Position numbers and translations under genes: made by a program | Shown here: one piece after another, positions 20,439 to 32,085 of the stretch | Numbering within the stretch: the first letter of the stretch is position 1 | Layout of the letters: each line of letters begins with the position of its first letter | Assembly: GCA_024752435.1 (NCBI GenBank) | Contig: CP103021.1 | Location: forward strand, 1,302,001-1,366,000 | DNA from: Allantophomopsis cytisporea | Taxonomy: Eukaryota; Ascomycota; Leotiomycetes; Phacidiales; Phacidiaceae | Length of the DNA stretch: 64,000 bases | Direction: 5' to 3' | Notes under the pieces: generated by a model | Database searches by the model: none | Seen by the model: only the letters and a program-made list of their open reading frames with translations | What the model was told of the DNA's origin: nothing

Positions 20439-20983
20439 GTGAGACAGATACTGGAGGGGTTTTTTCCTTAAAACCTTTTTCTTCAGACAGTTTCGCACAG
20501 GCATAGCAAGTAATATTTGGGAATGGAACAGTATGGATGTCTGCAATTCAATGTTAAGCAAGGTCATATTTGAGAATCACCTTTACTCACACATATACCA
20601 CCAATTGAAATATTCATGGTAACTGATGCTGTAAGACAAGTTTCTCTTGATACTCTATGCTGTGGTCCAGGTTTTCTAGTACATGTACAACCGCTGAAAA
20701 CAAGCCACGCGTTCCTAATTGCCGAATGCCAAATTTATCCATTCCGTCTTGTACAACCCAAGTGAAATTCAACAAATAAAGGGAAAGGGCATTAAAAGGA
20801 AAAAGGACAAACATCTCTGCTATGTGCAGGATCCTGAAACTCCTCTAATGCCTCTAATAAATAAAAACGCCAATGCAATGCCGCCGGAAATCCAAGCCTG
20901 ACTGCCCCTATCGTACAATCTACCCAATACCCATGTGTTCCTCTTCGTACCCATAGAAACGTGCGCCCCTCAGCTGTGCAGAA
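20439..20983. other. intergenic, convergent 3' ends
   Basis: 545 bp between the stops of the Avt1-like gene and the PH/LRR gene. Several small A-rich frames, no gene or repeat that I can support. Confidence 0.5.
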
Positions 20984-23900
20984 TCAAACATCCATATCAA
21001 AGACGCCTCTTTCGCCATCATCGTTAAGCTCGAACGCGAAAGATGGCATGTCAAGTTGTGGCGCTCCGCTAGCCGTCGTCAATCTCGATGCTGGACTGCC
21101 TTCACTGTTCATAGTGGAAACGCCATCACTCGAACTCGATGTAGCTCTCTCATTTTCGTTCACCTGTAATCGTGATATTCCTATGTTATTTACCGCCGCA
21201 TCATCCACCGGATTATTCAGCTCAATACGTGGGGTGGTATTGCTCAGAACATGCTCAAGAATTCCATAGTCACTCATGGCGGTACATGGTCGCATGACAT
21301 CTTCTGGGAGATCCATATGGGCATTATCTGCTCCACCGGCAAGCGCCATATTTCGAGTCAAGAACTCAGACAAGCGTTCGACTTGCCGTTGCCAACGAGT
21401 ATTGAGAATCTCGACCGCTTGTTCAATATCCTGCGGTGTTGCTTGTGGTTTCTCCTTACGCTGAACGCCAACCTTGGACAAAGTCTTTCGCATTGAGTGC
21501 TTGACCTTCCCATCTGGCTTGATGGAAGCTGCGGCGATGCGACTTTCGCCAATTTGAGCCATCATCCGCTTGACCGCATAACCTTGATCATTTCGCATTG
21601 CTGGCAGTTCGATAATACTACGGTTTGTTGCGAGAGCATTGACTATCATCGTGAAACCTTGCAAACTGATGTCGTTGTGTTCACAGTAGACATGTGTCAG
21701 ACTATTGTTCGCTTCCAGCACAGCGGCTAATGTGTTGGCACCTTCCAAGCCCAGGTTTTGGTGCTCTATTCGCAAAACGTTGAGGGTGGTGTTGTGCCTT
21801 AAACCGGTCAGAGCTTGGTTCAAGCCGATACCAAATCTTGCAACCTCTAAATGGGCATGTTCTCCAGAAATATCCAGCTCTTCCAATGTAGAGTTCTCTG
21901 CAAACATTCTTTGTAGAGCCTCACAAGTATCTTCGCTCGCATCGTACGGCAAACTGGCCTTAGAGATGTCCAAACATCGTATTGTAGTGTTCCGACGCAA
22001 TGCTTCCAGGAGTTGTCGAAAGTGACTTTCCTTCGTATATTCCACCATCCTCATGGACAACTGAGACGGACCAAAATTATCCTCGATCGCAGCGACGATG
22101 GCACCGTTCCCCTTTTCAAGTCTATTCGTCGAAACTTGAAGATGCAGATTTCTGGCTTCACCAGATTGACGACACATTGAACGCATAAGTAGAGCTAGCT
22201 GGTCTCCGGTGAGGTTGCACTGGTTCATTTGGAGATTTACTAGTGCGCTCGACATGTCACTCTTCAGATATTCTGCAATTGCTTCCACAGTTTGTTCGTT
22301 GGCGATGATTCCATCTATGACGAGCTCTTCCAATCGCCAAGTGAGGAGTGTTTCCGCATCAACCAGTGGCTCTACTCCAGATGTACGCTTTACCCCAGAC
22401 AAGTTCAATTTCCGGATAAGTGAAAATCTGCTTAAAGTCGACTGGAAATCTTTGTGCTGGAGCCTACCTGGATTTTCAGATATGTTGATACACTCTAGAG
22501 ACCCGTTTTGTTTCTCCAACGTTTTCAGGAAGACTTGCAACATGCGATCATTCAGACCACAATGTGAGGCTTCAACAGCACGAAAATGAACTCGGCGGTC
22601 TTTTAGGCCAGATTGCAGTTCTTCGAGATCTGTCTCTCCCAGTTCGATACCATTCAGCACCAACCAGTCGAGATTCGTAAGTTGTGATCGGCAAAGAGGA
22701 AGAAGAGCAGAAGTCACTTCGCTACCAGGATCCTTATCACTTTCTTCTTCAAATGAATCTTTTGGCCGTCGTCGCGGAAGTGTATTCGTGAAATCCATAC
22801 GTCGTAATTTCCTTGACTTCAGCGCTATCGCTTGAATTTCTTGATAAAGCAGCGACTTTTCGTCTGGTTTGATGCGAAAGTAATCTGTGATATGCATGCC
22901 CGATCTCGAAGTATAGGCTACATGATCGCTGCCATATATGTCCCGAACTCCATACAGAGATTGGAGATTCACGTTGGCAAATGAAATCGAGTGGAAAGAC
23001 TCGTTGTATCTCAAGGCGCGCAAGACAGACAGCAATTCCAGACTTGAGTAATTCTCAGAACCTGCCGGACTTATCAATCTGAACTCTGGCGCATCCTCTA
23101 CTGCCCAATCGACTGTGTATCGAATATTTGCAGGGTTGACATTATAGCCCATGCAATATGCTATCAGAGTCTGATCAAAATCCCCATATTCATCGCCTTG
23201 GGGCAGTACAAGTGCAGCACCGTCGATGAGACCTCGAGGCGCCTCCAAGCAGTATGTCGCTTCTAACCATTGTGGCCGAAGGAAGGTCAGAGCTCGAGCA
23301 ATGACAATGGCTATTTCAGGGGCTGACGATGTTGCCAGGTCTAAAATGGTGGCCGGTTGCCTTGGCAGGCGAAATCTTAACTCAAAGACATCATCGGAAT
23401 GCGAAACGGCCATTGATGTAAGAGTGACAAGGCCATAGGAAGCGATAGTCGAACGAGCCACCAGGGTTCGCATGGACATCTCATTAAAATCATGAGGTAT
23501 CGAAATTATGTGAAGCTTGTTAATTCCTAAGCACATGTAGGAGACTGTAGATCCGAGCTTGGCGAGATCATCGTTGGAAGTTCGATTTACGTTGTTTCGA
23601 CTGGCATTTCCCGATCTTCGAACCACTCTGAACATTTGGAAGTGGTCAGGGGCATAATCCATAGCGCTTTCGACAATTGTGATTAAATATTGTAATATCC
23701 TCCCGGAGCATGATTCCCCTGCAAGAAGTCGTGCTTTCTGAGAAGCAGCACGGATGGACGTATGCCACAAATCCGCATCTTTTGGGTCATGAAGCATAAG
23801 CTGCATCGATCCCAATAGCCCAGCACCTTCATCCAGATAGACCACCTCGATTATAAAAAACGGGCGCCCATCCTCAACCCTGTAAGCCGTAATGATATGC

Positions 23901-24601
23901 CTGAGTTGGATCCCGTTGTCGACCTCTGAAGATTGATGACTAGCAACCGATTCGACTTCCTTCAAGGAGCCTATAGACGTTGTAGAAGAGTGTCGAGTGG
24001 CCGTTGCTCGTCCCTCAGAAGGCCGGATGGACGGAAACACCTCACGCGCTCTGGCCTGTGTCTTGAAGCGCAGGATATGGGTTTCCGTAAGTACAACATA
24101 TTCCCTTTTTTTCCTGAACATTCCGCTGGTCGTCTGGACTTCCCCATGGTGTAAAACGGTCTTTGACGTGCCATAGTTGAACATAGGCGGAGGTTCGAAG
24201 CTGTTGTCCGGAGGAGTGGGCGTAACAGGGAGCGATCTGACATCGATCTCGTCTTCTTCATCCACTGAATAATTTGATCTTCTCCCTAGTGATCCGAATA
24301 CTGAGCCCGGTCTTTTCTTCTTCAATGTCTTGGGCTTATGACCCGGCGAAGGTGCCCGACTAAATGGCAGAGGGCTGAGGGATTCATCTTCTATTGAACC
24401 GGTACTCGCTGCCAATGTTGACAGTCCAAATATTGAGCTTCGTTTCGAGAGTTTCTTTCGGCCCCTATTATCTTCGGACAGGTTCGCAGTCGCATCTATC
24501 GGTGTCAAAGGAGTCGGAATATGGCTCGAAAGTGCGGATCGGGAAAAGATGTTGATTGATTTGCGGCGAGCTTTGCCATCCTTGGACGGGGTTGGCGCCA
24601 T
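20984..24601 (-). CDS. Large PH-like and leucine-rich-repeat protein (CARMIL-like layout)
   Basis: Single exon, 1205 residues. Residues 1-140 are basic, Ser/Pro-rich and disordered. A pleckstrin-homology-like region spans about 148-300 (HHGEVQTTSGMFRKKREYVV, ETHILRFK, then HIITAYRVEDGRPFFIIEVV and HDPKDADLWHTSIRAASQKA). From about 620 to 1040 there are ribonuclease-inhibitor-type leucine-rich repeats: LTNLDWLVLNGIELGETDLE, LECINISENPGRLQ, LRIEHQNLGLEGANTLA, THVYCEHNDISLQG. The tail is disordered. PH followed by RI-type LRRs is the layout of CARMIL proteins, which regulate actin capping protein, but I do not see a capping-protein-interaction motif. A membrane- or cortex-linked scaffold is an inference; the exact function is unknown to me. 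Confidence 0.75.
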   Translation of the reverse strand: MAPTPSKDGKARRKSINIFSRSALSSHIPTPLTPIDATANLSEDNRGRKKLSKRSSIFGLSTLAASTGSIEDESLSPLPFSRAPSPGHKPKTLKKKRPGSVFGSLGRRSNYSVDEEDEIDVRSLPVTPTPPDNSFEPPPMFNYGTSKTVLHHGEVQTTSGMFRKKREYVVLTETHILRFKTQARAREVFPSIRPSEGRATATRHSSTTSIGSLKEVESVASHQSSEVDNGIQLRHIITAYRVEDGRPFFIIEVVYLDEGAGLLGSMQLMLHDPKDADLWHTSIRAASQKARLLAGESCSGRILQYLITIVESAMDYAPDHFQMFRVVRRSGNASRNNVNRTSNDDLAKLGSTVSYMCLGINKLHIISIPHDFNEMSMRTLVARSTIASYGLVTLTSMAVSHSDDVFELRFRLPRQPATILDLATSSAPEIAIVIARALTFLRPQWLEATYCLEAPRGLIDGAALVLPQGDEYGDFDQTLIAYCMGYNVNPANIRYTVDWAVEDAPEFRLISPAGSENYSSLELLSVLRALRYNESFHSISFANVNLQSLYGVRDIYGSDHVAYTSRSGMHITDYFRIKPDEKSLLYQEIQAIALKSRKLRRMDFTNTLPRRRPKDSFEEESDKDPGSEVTSALLPLCRSQLTNLDWLVLNGIELGETDLEELQSGLKDRRVHFRAVEASHCGLNDRMLQVFLKTLEKQNGSLECINISENPGRLQHKDFQSTLSRFSLIRKLNLSGVKRTSGVEPLVDAETLLTWRLEELVIDGIIANEQTVEAIAEYLKSDMSSALVNLQMNQCNLTGDQLALLMRSMCRQSGEARNLHLQVSTNRLEKGNGAIVAAIEDNFGPSQLSMRMVEYTKESHFRQLLEALRRNTTIRCLDISKASLPYDASEDTCEALQRMFAENSTLEELDISGEHAHLEVARFGIGLNQALTGLRHNTTLNVLRIEHQNLGLEGANTLAAVLEANNSLTHVYCEHNDISLQGFTMIVNALATNRSIIELPAMRNDQGYAVKRMMAQIGESRIAAASIKPDGKVKHSMRKTLSKVGVQRKEKPQATPQDIEQAVEILNTRWQRQVERLSEFLTRNMALAGGADNAHMDLPEDVMRPCTAMSDYGILEHVLSNTTPRIELNNPVDDAAVNNIGISRLQVNENERATSSSSDGVSTMNSEGSPASRLTTASGAPQLDMPSFAFELNDDGERGVFDMDV

Positions 24602-27555
24602 ACGGACGGAGAGCTCAATGCCACAGACGCATCGAAATGGAAGGTGAGCGGTGCGTTGTGCGCAAGATTGGACGTCGTGGTCGACTATTTTCTGATATCG
24701 TCTTCAGATTGTAGCACTGCAGGAAGGTGGAGTGGTGTTACAGCTTTATGCTGGGCAATTTGTTGCAGGGCTTTCCAAAGTGTGATATGATACTGTGATC
24801 CGGGTGCCGACTATATGCCCAGAAGCTGCGATAATTGCTCCCGTGGGAATGAATTTCTTCGCAAAGCCTAGTCCTTTTGCTTATTGAAGCGATTAATCGA
24901 GTAGAGGTAGTAGGCAATCGTAGACCTTGGAAGGAGCGTTGTGGGCAACTGAATGGAAGAATGGAAGAAAGAAGGAAGGAAAGAAAGAAAGGTGGGTAAG
25001 TTGGTAGAGATAGATCGGGGAGAATTAGAATTAGGTAGTGAGAGCGACAGTGATGCAATAATTTCCAGGCAAGATACGCTGCTCCGGCGGGAGAGGGATG
25101 AAGCGGGGCGGCTGTTTTCAGGACTTTAGTTAGGATGATGATGATGGCCTTTGTCTCTTGATTATTCGTACTCCTCTTAATTTTCTCCTTCTTCTTCTTT
25201 TCTTCTTCTTCTTCTTCTTCTCCTTCTGCTCCTTCTTCTTCTTTTACTACTTCTTTCTCTTCTTATTCTTGTCTGTGTTCTTTCTCGTGCTCTTCTTCCT
25301 TTTCCTCTTCTGATTGGGATGTGGGGTAATGGAGAAAATGCTGTTTTCTTAAAGGACTGACGGACCGTACACACTCATATAGATAGATACATAGATACGT
25401 ACATACACAAGGTAGGTAGGCACACAACACAACATATGTACATGAAGGGGGGGGTGTGTATGTGTTTTTCTTTTTTGCACCTGAATTACCCGTTACAGGG
25501 GAAGTTGAGAGAGAAGGGGGGGGGGGGGAAGTGACAGAATGATTTACAATTAAGTTTCTAATAATGAAGACATTGGCATTTCGCATGCGGATATTAAATA
25601 AAGACTTTTTGACCTATTCGGGTTGCGGGTGGGCCCACATTTGGTGTCTGTGTTCGAGATGGCGGCTAGGTATGATGATGTACTTTTGATCTTCATTTGA
25701 TTCTCATTTGATTAGTATCTCTCGCGAACTCCAATCAGCTGGTACGTTTGTATATATACATATATGTTGTGTATAAGTATGACTTAATACGGAGTATCTG
25801 TCTTTCCCTCAAGAATGGATTATTATCTTTGTTTAAAGAAATAAACTGGGTTCAATCAAAATAATTCTGGCTGTGCACCACAACTTCTCACACATTCTGA
25901 TGCCCAAATACCACAATTATAGATAGATACGAAGTGAAGGTGATGTACTGTGCTCATCTTGATACAAGTGCCTGCCTTCCTTGCCCTCCTCGCCTTATGG
26001 AGTATTACGGAGTTGGTTGTTTGACGATACGTTGTACATACATACATGCTCGTTGTTCATGAATCCCTTGTGCCACTTATACATGTAAATATCAAGAATC
26101 ATGTGTACCATTCCTATATATTGTTGATATTGCTCAACTCGTGAAATGTAAACTACAATTATTCGAATTTGCCCTGGTAGCCCTTTTCACTTACCGAGTC
26201 CGGAGATCCACAACGTCCGTCCCAACCGCATTTCACTTGATCCTCGATCTCTCACTTGTCAATTCCTACTGACCTACCATCGACCATTCACTCTGGTGGT
26301 GCTTCACTTCACTTCAACCCTACCCATCACCCAGCAACCAGCGACCAGTTCCGGAAAAGGACACCATCAAACACTAGAAATGCCTCGGTCGTAATCATGT
26401 CCACAAGCAGGAAAGTAGAGAGAAAATCTCGAACGCCATCAACGACACGACACGACACGACACGACACATTCTCAACTTTGACGAAGAAACTACATACTT
26501 ACTTACCGACCCAGTTACTACTTACTGTGTACTTACTACTTCCTAGTCTAGCTACTGTGATGAAAAGTCGAGGAAAGATCAAGCGTCAAAGGATCAAAGG
26601 TCAAAGGTTGAGGTTTCAGTAGGCACTAGTCACTCACTAATCAGAAAGTCAGCTCATACATAATGTAAATAAACCCAAAGAGCTTCACTCTCACCTCCAT
26701 GAAAGCCACAAAAGCTGACGAATATCCTTGCGAAAGATCTGCTGAATCGAAAGATCTTCCATATCGGGCGACTGATTGATAACCAGTAGGTACCTGCATT
26801 TACATACGTACGTGAATGTATTGTACTTCCAATCAATGAAGTCGTATTTAATCCTGGAGTGCCTAACATACATACATACATACATAAATATGTAGGTACT
26901 ACACAGTACATACATACCTTCTCCCTTTCCCCCCCCGTTCCCCCGTTACTCATCGCCTACGCAGTAGAGCCCCAATCTGCCTGTGCGTCATGCGCCTTAC
27001 AGTCCTTTGTATGTACATCCTCTTCTGCTCAATGTTCTACACACTCTAGAAATAGAGATACAGTGGGACAGTAAGACATTGAGGGCCCCATATGGATACA
27101 ATGGATACAGCGAACTGCTATACTATTCTAAGCAAAGTGGTAAAAGTAAGAATGAAAAATCCGAGTGCGCATAAAAGCGAACACTACACAGTACAATTAT
27201 CGACTCCGTAGCCTTTACTAGATATACATATATGTACATACATATGTAGAAATAATTCATGGATCATGTCTTCGTCTATACTTCATTTATGCACAGCACA
27301 ACATACGAGTAAATATAGAAAAGGCTCATTGCGAGAGGAAAAGAAGACAAAAAACACATATAGTATGCTATGCTATGTTATAGCTAGCTGTAAAGAGAAG
27401 TGTCGATTTATAACGAACAGCCGCCAACGCCTGCTATTTCTACATGCTTATATTGTACAAAGCTTAATCTGTTTTCTAGATCAACGCCCATTTTAAAATT
27501 TCCGACTGCTTAACTCGCAAGACTATATGCTAACGTTCCTGTTGTGTTGGTCGAA
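24602..27555. repeat. 3 kb intergenic region rich in microsatellites
   Basis: No supportable gene between the PH/LRR start and the PET127 stop. Contents: AAGG-type purine repeats at 24955-25000; (CTT)n at 25187-25260; G runs at about 25447-25454 and 25516-25528 (13 G); (CACGA)n at 26444-26467; three TCAAAGG copies at 26586-26607; (ATAC)n at 26867-26885. A frame at 26256-26546 is low-complexity and unconvincing. Confidence 0.55.
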
Positions 27556-30534
27556 TCATGATTTCTCTGCAGGTGCCTGATCGGTGTCTGAACCCACATC
27601 AGCATTCTCCAGAACCTTGAAAGGCTCATTCTCATCAATCTTGTCTTGCTCAGTCCTCCATTCCTTGCCCTTTTGACTCAATTCGCGTAGTTGTCTGAGA
27701 TAAGGAGTGAGTGTGTTCTCCTCGAACTGTGCTTTGTCAAGCGCAACCTTTCTCCTCTTCTGAGCCGCTAGATACAGTGCTCGCGCCTTTTCTGCATCAT
27801 CGACTTCGGCGAGAGAATACTCAACAGTCCAGTTATCCTTTGCGGTGAGTTTTGTCGGCCTGGACACAAACTCGCCATTTATCTTGTTGCGGATGGTCAA
27901 TGTCATGCACATGATCTCCTTGTCCTGCGGAAGTAGAGAATCCTCTCCTGCACTGTTTTCCATATTATTAGGAAGAAATGGCTTTCCATCACTACCATCA
28001 AGCTTTGCATTTGGAACCGACTTGTGCTGGTCGCTTGAGTTCTGTGTATCCTCAACATCCTCATCTTGCTCCTCTGATCCTTCCTCTCCATCTTGATCAT
28101 TAATGACCTCGTCAGCCTCACCTTCTTCATCGTTCCCCTGGTCCCGATGAAACTCATCAGTAGCATCGTCCATAAAGGCGGATCCTAATAACTCATCTTC
28201 AGGTTTACCTGCGTACGAGTCTGAGTTGAGAAGAATATCGTTCTCATCCTTATCATTCTCATTATTTTGAAAATTCATTTTGAAGCCATCAATCTCTATG
28301 GTCTCTTTGACATTAGCCTGCAATGCCGCCCACTCTTCATCGCGCTTCTGATTGCCAAGCTTATCTGCAGCTGGGCGATTATCTTCGGCTGCTCTGTCGA
28401 CTGTCGATTCAGTATGAAGACCTAGAACTCTCTTCTCAAATTCCTCTATCTTCGCTTTGTTGCTCTCTTGAATCGTTTTGATCTCCTCCTCAGTGACTGG
28501 CTCAGCAAAAATATACATGAAAGGAGTAGAGGTGGCTCGTGTCTCGAAATGGAGTCTTATGGACTGCTCCGGGTACTTTTTCGTTGCTCGATCCAACGCA
28601 CGGTTCAAAAGATCTAAACTCAATTTAAACTCCTGATCACCCAGTGTTGTATCATCAGTGCCGTGCAGTGCATGGTCCATCTCTGAGAGACTAATATACT
28701 GGAAGCCAAATATTCGTGCGGTGTTGTGGAAGGCGACAAAGATGCCATCCATGCGGCCCATGCGTACCTGAAGAGAATACTTCAAGAACGCTGACCGAAT
28801 CATATCGAAATACTCTCGCTCGTATGACTCAAATTCCCCATGACGGCCACGAATCTCATAGCCAGTGCCTGCTTCATAATTCTGCAGGTCCATTCGAATA
28901 GAGACAACAGCTCGTGTTTTGAGATCGAACATGCCAGTTCCCGGGATACGTGGGTCATGAGCATCGAGTTGTGAACGCATCAAGAAATCGCCAAGAGTGG
29001 TATAGTGGTATGCTTCGTCTTCGTTGCGCTCCTCCTCGGAAATCTGGTCAGAGTTTATTTTTCGATATCTTTCAAAGTCATTCGTATTCAGGGTCAATAG
29101 CTTCTCCATCGACTTTCCAAGCATACTGAGGACGTTGGCAGTATCAAATTCTTTATCGGCATCAATGGCATACGTTCCATTCTTCCATCGCAAGAAGACC
29201 GCTGATGGACTTCTGTGTAGAGCCGTGAAAGTGCGTGGGTCGGCGGGGAAAGCCTTTGACAGAGAGTCAACGGTAATAGGGCGCCAATTTGAGAGCAAGT
29301 AGTGGAAGTGTTGCAACGCAGAGGTCATACTCGAAGTCGAACCTGTGTACTTTTTATTTTCGGCTCTAGCAGCAGACAATAGAGTGTCGTCGCGGGATGA
29401 TGTTATATATTCTTTGAGAGCGCTGAAGTCGAACTCTGATACAGGCATGATGGACTGAAGATAGGGGTCGAAATTGAAAACCCTCGAACGGGGGTCACGA
29501 AGATGATACACGCCAGGGTTGAACAAAACTCTTTCAAGGCCGTATGAGAGCCTAGGAACGCTTGGCTGTTCCATGACCAGTGGAACCAATTTCAAGTCTG
29601 CAGAATCCACACTTTGTATATCAATTGGTTCTTTGGGTTTGAGACCCCGGACCTGGAACACTCCTTCGGAGGACAAGTCTTCGGCTTCATCTATGTTCTC
29701 TGTCTGCTTCGTTGCTTGAACTTTCGTTTTCAGTGATGGCTTTTTTGATATGGGATCTTTTCCTGTTGAAAGGAACTTTCTTATCTGCAACGCCTCCGTC
29801 ATTGATGTGTATGCTCTCAACTTTCCGGCCAAGGTTTGAGAGGATGATGAACTTTCAGACTCAGATGGTGTATGTTCAACTTTTTTGACAAGATCTTCCC
29901 TAAGATGTCGCATGGCAACCTCTCTGCTCTTAGGGGACAATTTATCGCTTTGTAAAAGAGCTATTAGCTGCTTTCTGGCATTTTGGTCCCTCAGAGCCTC
30001 CTTTTCAGCCTCGCTTTGGCTGTTAAGATGTTCTTCAAACTTTATAGCAGCTTCGTCGCTTCCATGAGCACGCACAAACTTGAGCAATGGCGAGGTCTTC
30101 TTTCCCCCCCTCTTTTTTGTACCAGTCTTCTTTCCGCTAGCCTTCTTCGTGGCCTTCTTCTCCTTCATTTTTCCCGTATTTACCTCCTTCTCCGTCTCCT
30201 CCCCCTTCAACTTCTTCTTCTTCTTCTTTGACTTGTCTTTCGCCGTTGGACTGGACTTTGGCTTTTCCGCTATCGTACTTGTCAAAGTGTGCCTTGTGTG
30301 ATCATCTGGATTGGCAGAATTCGCTGTTGCCGTTGCCGTTGCATTTTCAATCGACGCTGTTGGAACCTCTGCCGAGTCGAAAGGTGCAGCGGCTGCACTA
30401 CTCAAGTTCCTAAGTTGATATCTCAAACTAATCCCAGAGCTTCCTGATGCTCGTTGCAGGTATGAAGTGCAGACATGAAGATTGAGAGCCCGGTGATGCG
30501 CTCGAATAGCGTTCTGCGAAAACTGTCTCAACAT
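27556..30534 (-). CDS. PET127: Mitochondrial mRNA-processing protein Pet127
   Basis: Single exon, 992 residues. The N-terminus is a mitochondrial presequence (MLRQFSQNAIRAHHRALN). A Lys-rich low-complexity block (about 95-150) comes next. The conserved Pet127 region spans about 280-700: GVFQVRGLKPKEPIDIQSVD, PSVPRLSYGLERVLFNPGVY, LRDPRSRVFNFDPYLQSIMP, GTYAIDADKEFDTANVL, GTGMFDLKTRAVVSIRMDL, GRMDGIFVAFHNTARIFGFQ. The FDLKTRAVVSIR stretch with Asp and Lys fits the proposed PD-(D/E)XK nuclease-like core. Yeast Pet127 acts at the inner membrane in 5'-end processing and turnover of mitochondrial RNAs. A strongly acidic linker follows at about 800-860. Confidence 0.92.
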   Translation of the reverse strand: MLRQFSQNAIRAHHRALNLHVCTSYLQRASGSSGISLRYQLRNLSSAAAAPFDSAEVPTASIENATATATANSANPDDHTRHTLTSTIAEKPKSSPTAKDKSKKKKKKLKGEETEKEVNTGKMKEKKATKKASGKKTGTKKRGGKKTSPLLKFVRAHGSDEAAIKFEEHLNSQSEAEKEALRDQNARKQLIALLQSDKLSPKSREVAMRHLREDLVKKVEHTPSESESSSSSQTLAGKLRAYTSMTEALQIRKFLSTGKDPISKKPSLKTKVQATKQTENIDEAEDLSSEGVFQVRGLKPKEPIDIQSVDSADLKLVPLVMEQPSVPRLSYGLERVLFNPGVYHLRDPRSRVFNFDPYLQSIMPVSEFDFSALKEYITSSRDDTLLSAARAENKKYTGSTSSMTSALQHFHYLLSNWRPITVDSLSKAFPADPRTFTALHRSPSAVFLRWKNGTYAIDADKEFDTANVLSMLGKSMEKLLTLNTNDFERYRKINSDQISEEERNEDEAYHYTTLGDFLMRSQLDAHDPRIPGTGMFDLKTRAVVSIRMDLQNYEAGTGYEIRGRHGEFESYEREYFDMIRSAFLKYSLQVRMGRMDGIFVAFHNTARIFGFQYISLSEMDHALHGTDDTTLGDQEFKLSLDLLNRALDRATKKYPEQSIRLHFETRATSTPFMYIFAEPVTEEEIKTIQESNKAKIEEFEKRVLGLHTESTVDRAAEDNRPAADKLGNQKRDEEWAALQANVKETIEIDGFKMNFQNNENDKDENDILLNSDSYAGKPEDELLGSAFMDDATDEFHRDQGNDEEGEADEVINDQDGEEGSEEQDEDVEDTQNSSDQHKSVPNAKLDGSDGKPFLPNNMENSAGEDSLLPQDKEIMCMTLTIRNKINGEFVSRPTKLTAKDNWTVEYSLAEVDDAEKARALYLAAQKRRKVALDKAQFEENTLTPYLRQLRELSQKGKEWRTEQDKIDENEPFKVLENADVGSDTDQAPAEKS

Positions 30535-32085
30535 AATGTGTTGATCATAAAAAGTCGCAATGCGACCACTCGTTGAGCTGGTTTAGTACTCGTTTACAAT
30601 AAAAGCAAAATAAAATATGTTGCAGGGTCGCCAAACACCAATGTTGGCTACTCAATGTGTGAGATTGAGCTGAAGAGCACAATTTTGTTAAAAGAGTGTT
30701 GACATGGTACACCTTGAAGTCAAGTCAAGATGATGATGAGGTATTCGCGACAATTTTGTTCGGCAAATTATTCTTTAGAGTATTCTACCCTCCCTTAGCG
30801 TTGGTGCGGGACTACCCGATTGGAACCCTTCTTGGGCAAGGCTATCTATCTACTTTCAGATGTACCTACCTATGTAACGCAGATCCACCATTTCCCTTGG
30901 TCAAAGAAAAGAATATAGTAAGTACATGCCTAGGTACATATACATACATACACACATACATACATACATACATACATACATGTAGTCAGGTAGAGAACAA
31001 TAAGAGCATAATCACTTCCCTCGAGGCCTGACTATTGTTATAAAATGATAATTCCTTCGCCAAATGTTGTTCATAGAGCACTTTGTGTTTACCGTCCAAT
31101 CGTCTGAACCTTCAAGCTTGTCAAGTGTTCATAGCGCATACCGTAAGCTTTCGGTAAAAAAATAAGTAATATATAGGTGCGTTCCCGAATAGTATATATT
31201 TTTCATGGTTGATAATAGGTAACACCGTTGCTGACGGGGGTGATGATAATACCTCGGGTATTTAGGTACTCTTGAAATTTTATTTGTAGTATCACTTTAC
31301 CTAGGTGCCTACCTGCCTTAGGTAAACCGAGTAACAATGCCTTATTATTATGGTGTCGAGTCGATTCAAAGGGCAGTCTCGTCTGGCCACGGTCACGGGA
31401 CGCTGCGACTGTCGTCGGCCAACTCCGAGCAAACTCGAAGAAGAATCACTGATTGACTGGGGACAAAACAGATGGAAAATGCGGGGGAGGGGGAAAACTA
31501 AAGATGGTGGATGGAGGACAGACGTTCTAAGATGAGATATAAAGCATAGACCAAGAGATATAGTTGCTAAAAGTAAGGTAAGGTATTTTCCAAGCTTTCA
31601 ATGTATAGAACAAAAACAACCAAGAAGACGCTTGAACATTACCTATGTACATACCCACCTGTATGTACTACTGTATGTACATGATGGAGAGGTTTCACTT
31701 TCATGGCCTCAGGCAAACAAACAGCTTGCACTACATGTACCTACCTATGGCACGGCACGGGTGGTAAGGTGAGGTGAGATAATCTCGATTTCTTGCTCCC
31801 CCTCTCAGCCTTGCCATTCCTTGCAATTAAATTCTTCTCAGCCTTCTCTTCCTTTCTGTTTCTTAGTGCATCAATTTTTGTCCAAAACCCCACATACATG
31901 CCCCTCCAAATTTTTGAGTCGCATAATCATATTTTGGATCCAATCTCACTTTAGATCTCTTGACCTCTCGACAATCGCCTTTCCAGCATTGGATCATCCG
32001 ATTGTCAAGTGGTTCACTTAGCCCCCCACCCTCCCCCTTCCCCCCAAAAAAAAACACAGAAGAAAAGACTTCACCATAAAATATC
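30535..32085. repeat. intergenic region with TACA and TACCTA/CCTAGGTA repeats
   Basis: 1.55 kb between the divergent PET127 and ADE5,7 starts. Holds ACCTACC at 30862-30876, a CCTAGGTAC site near 30929, (TACA)n at 30940-30980, and a TACCTAGGTGCCTACC cluster at about 31298-31325. No gene found. ADE5,7 promoter elements were not identifiable. Confidence 0.55.

Noticed and set aside
26256..26546. 96-codon frame in the PET127 upstream gap
   Set aside because: Ser/Thr/His-rich, partly made of a CACGA repeat, with no conserved look.
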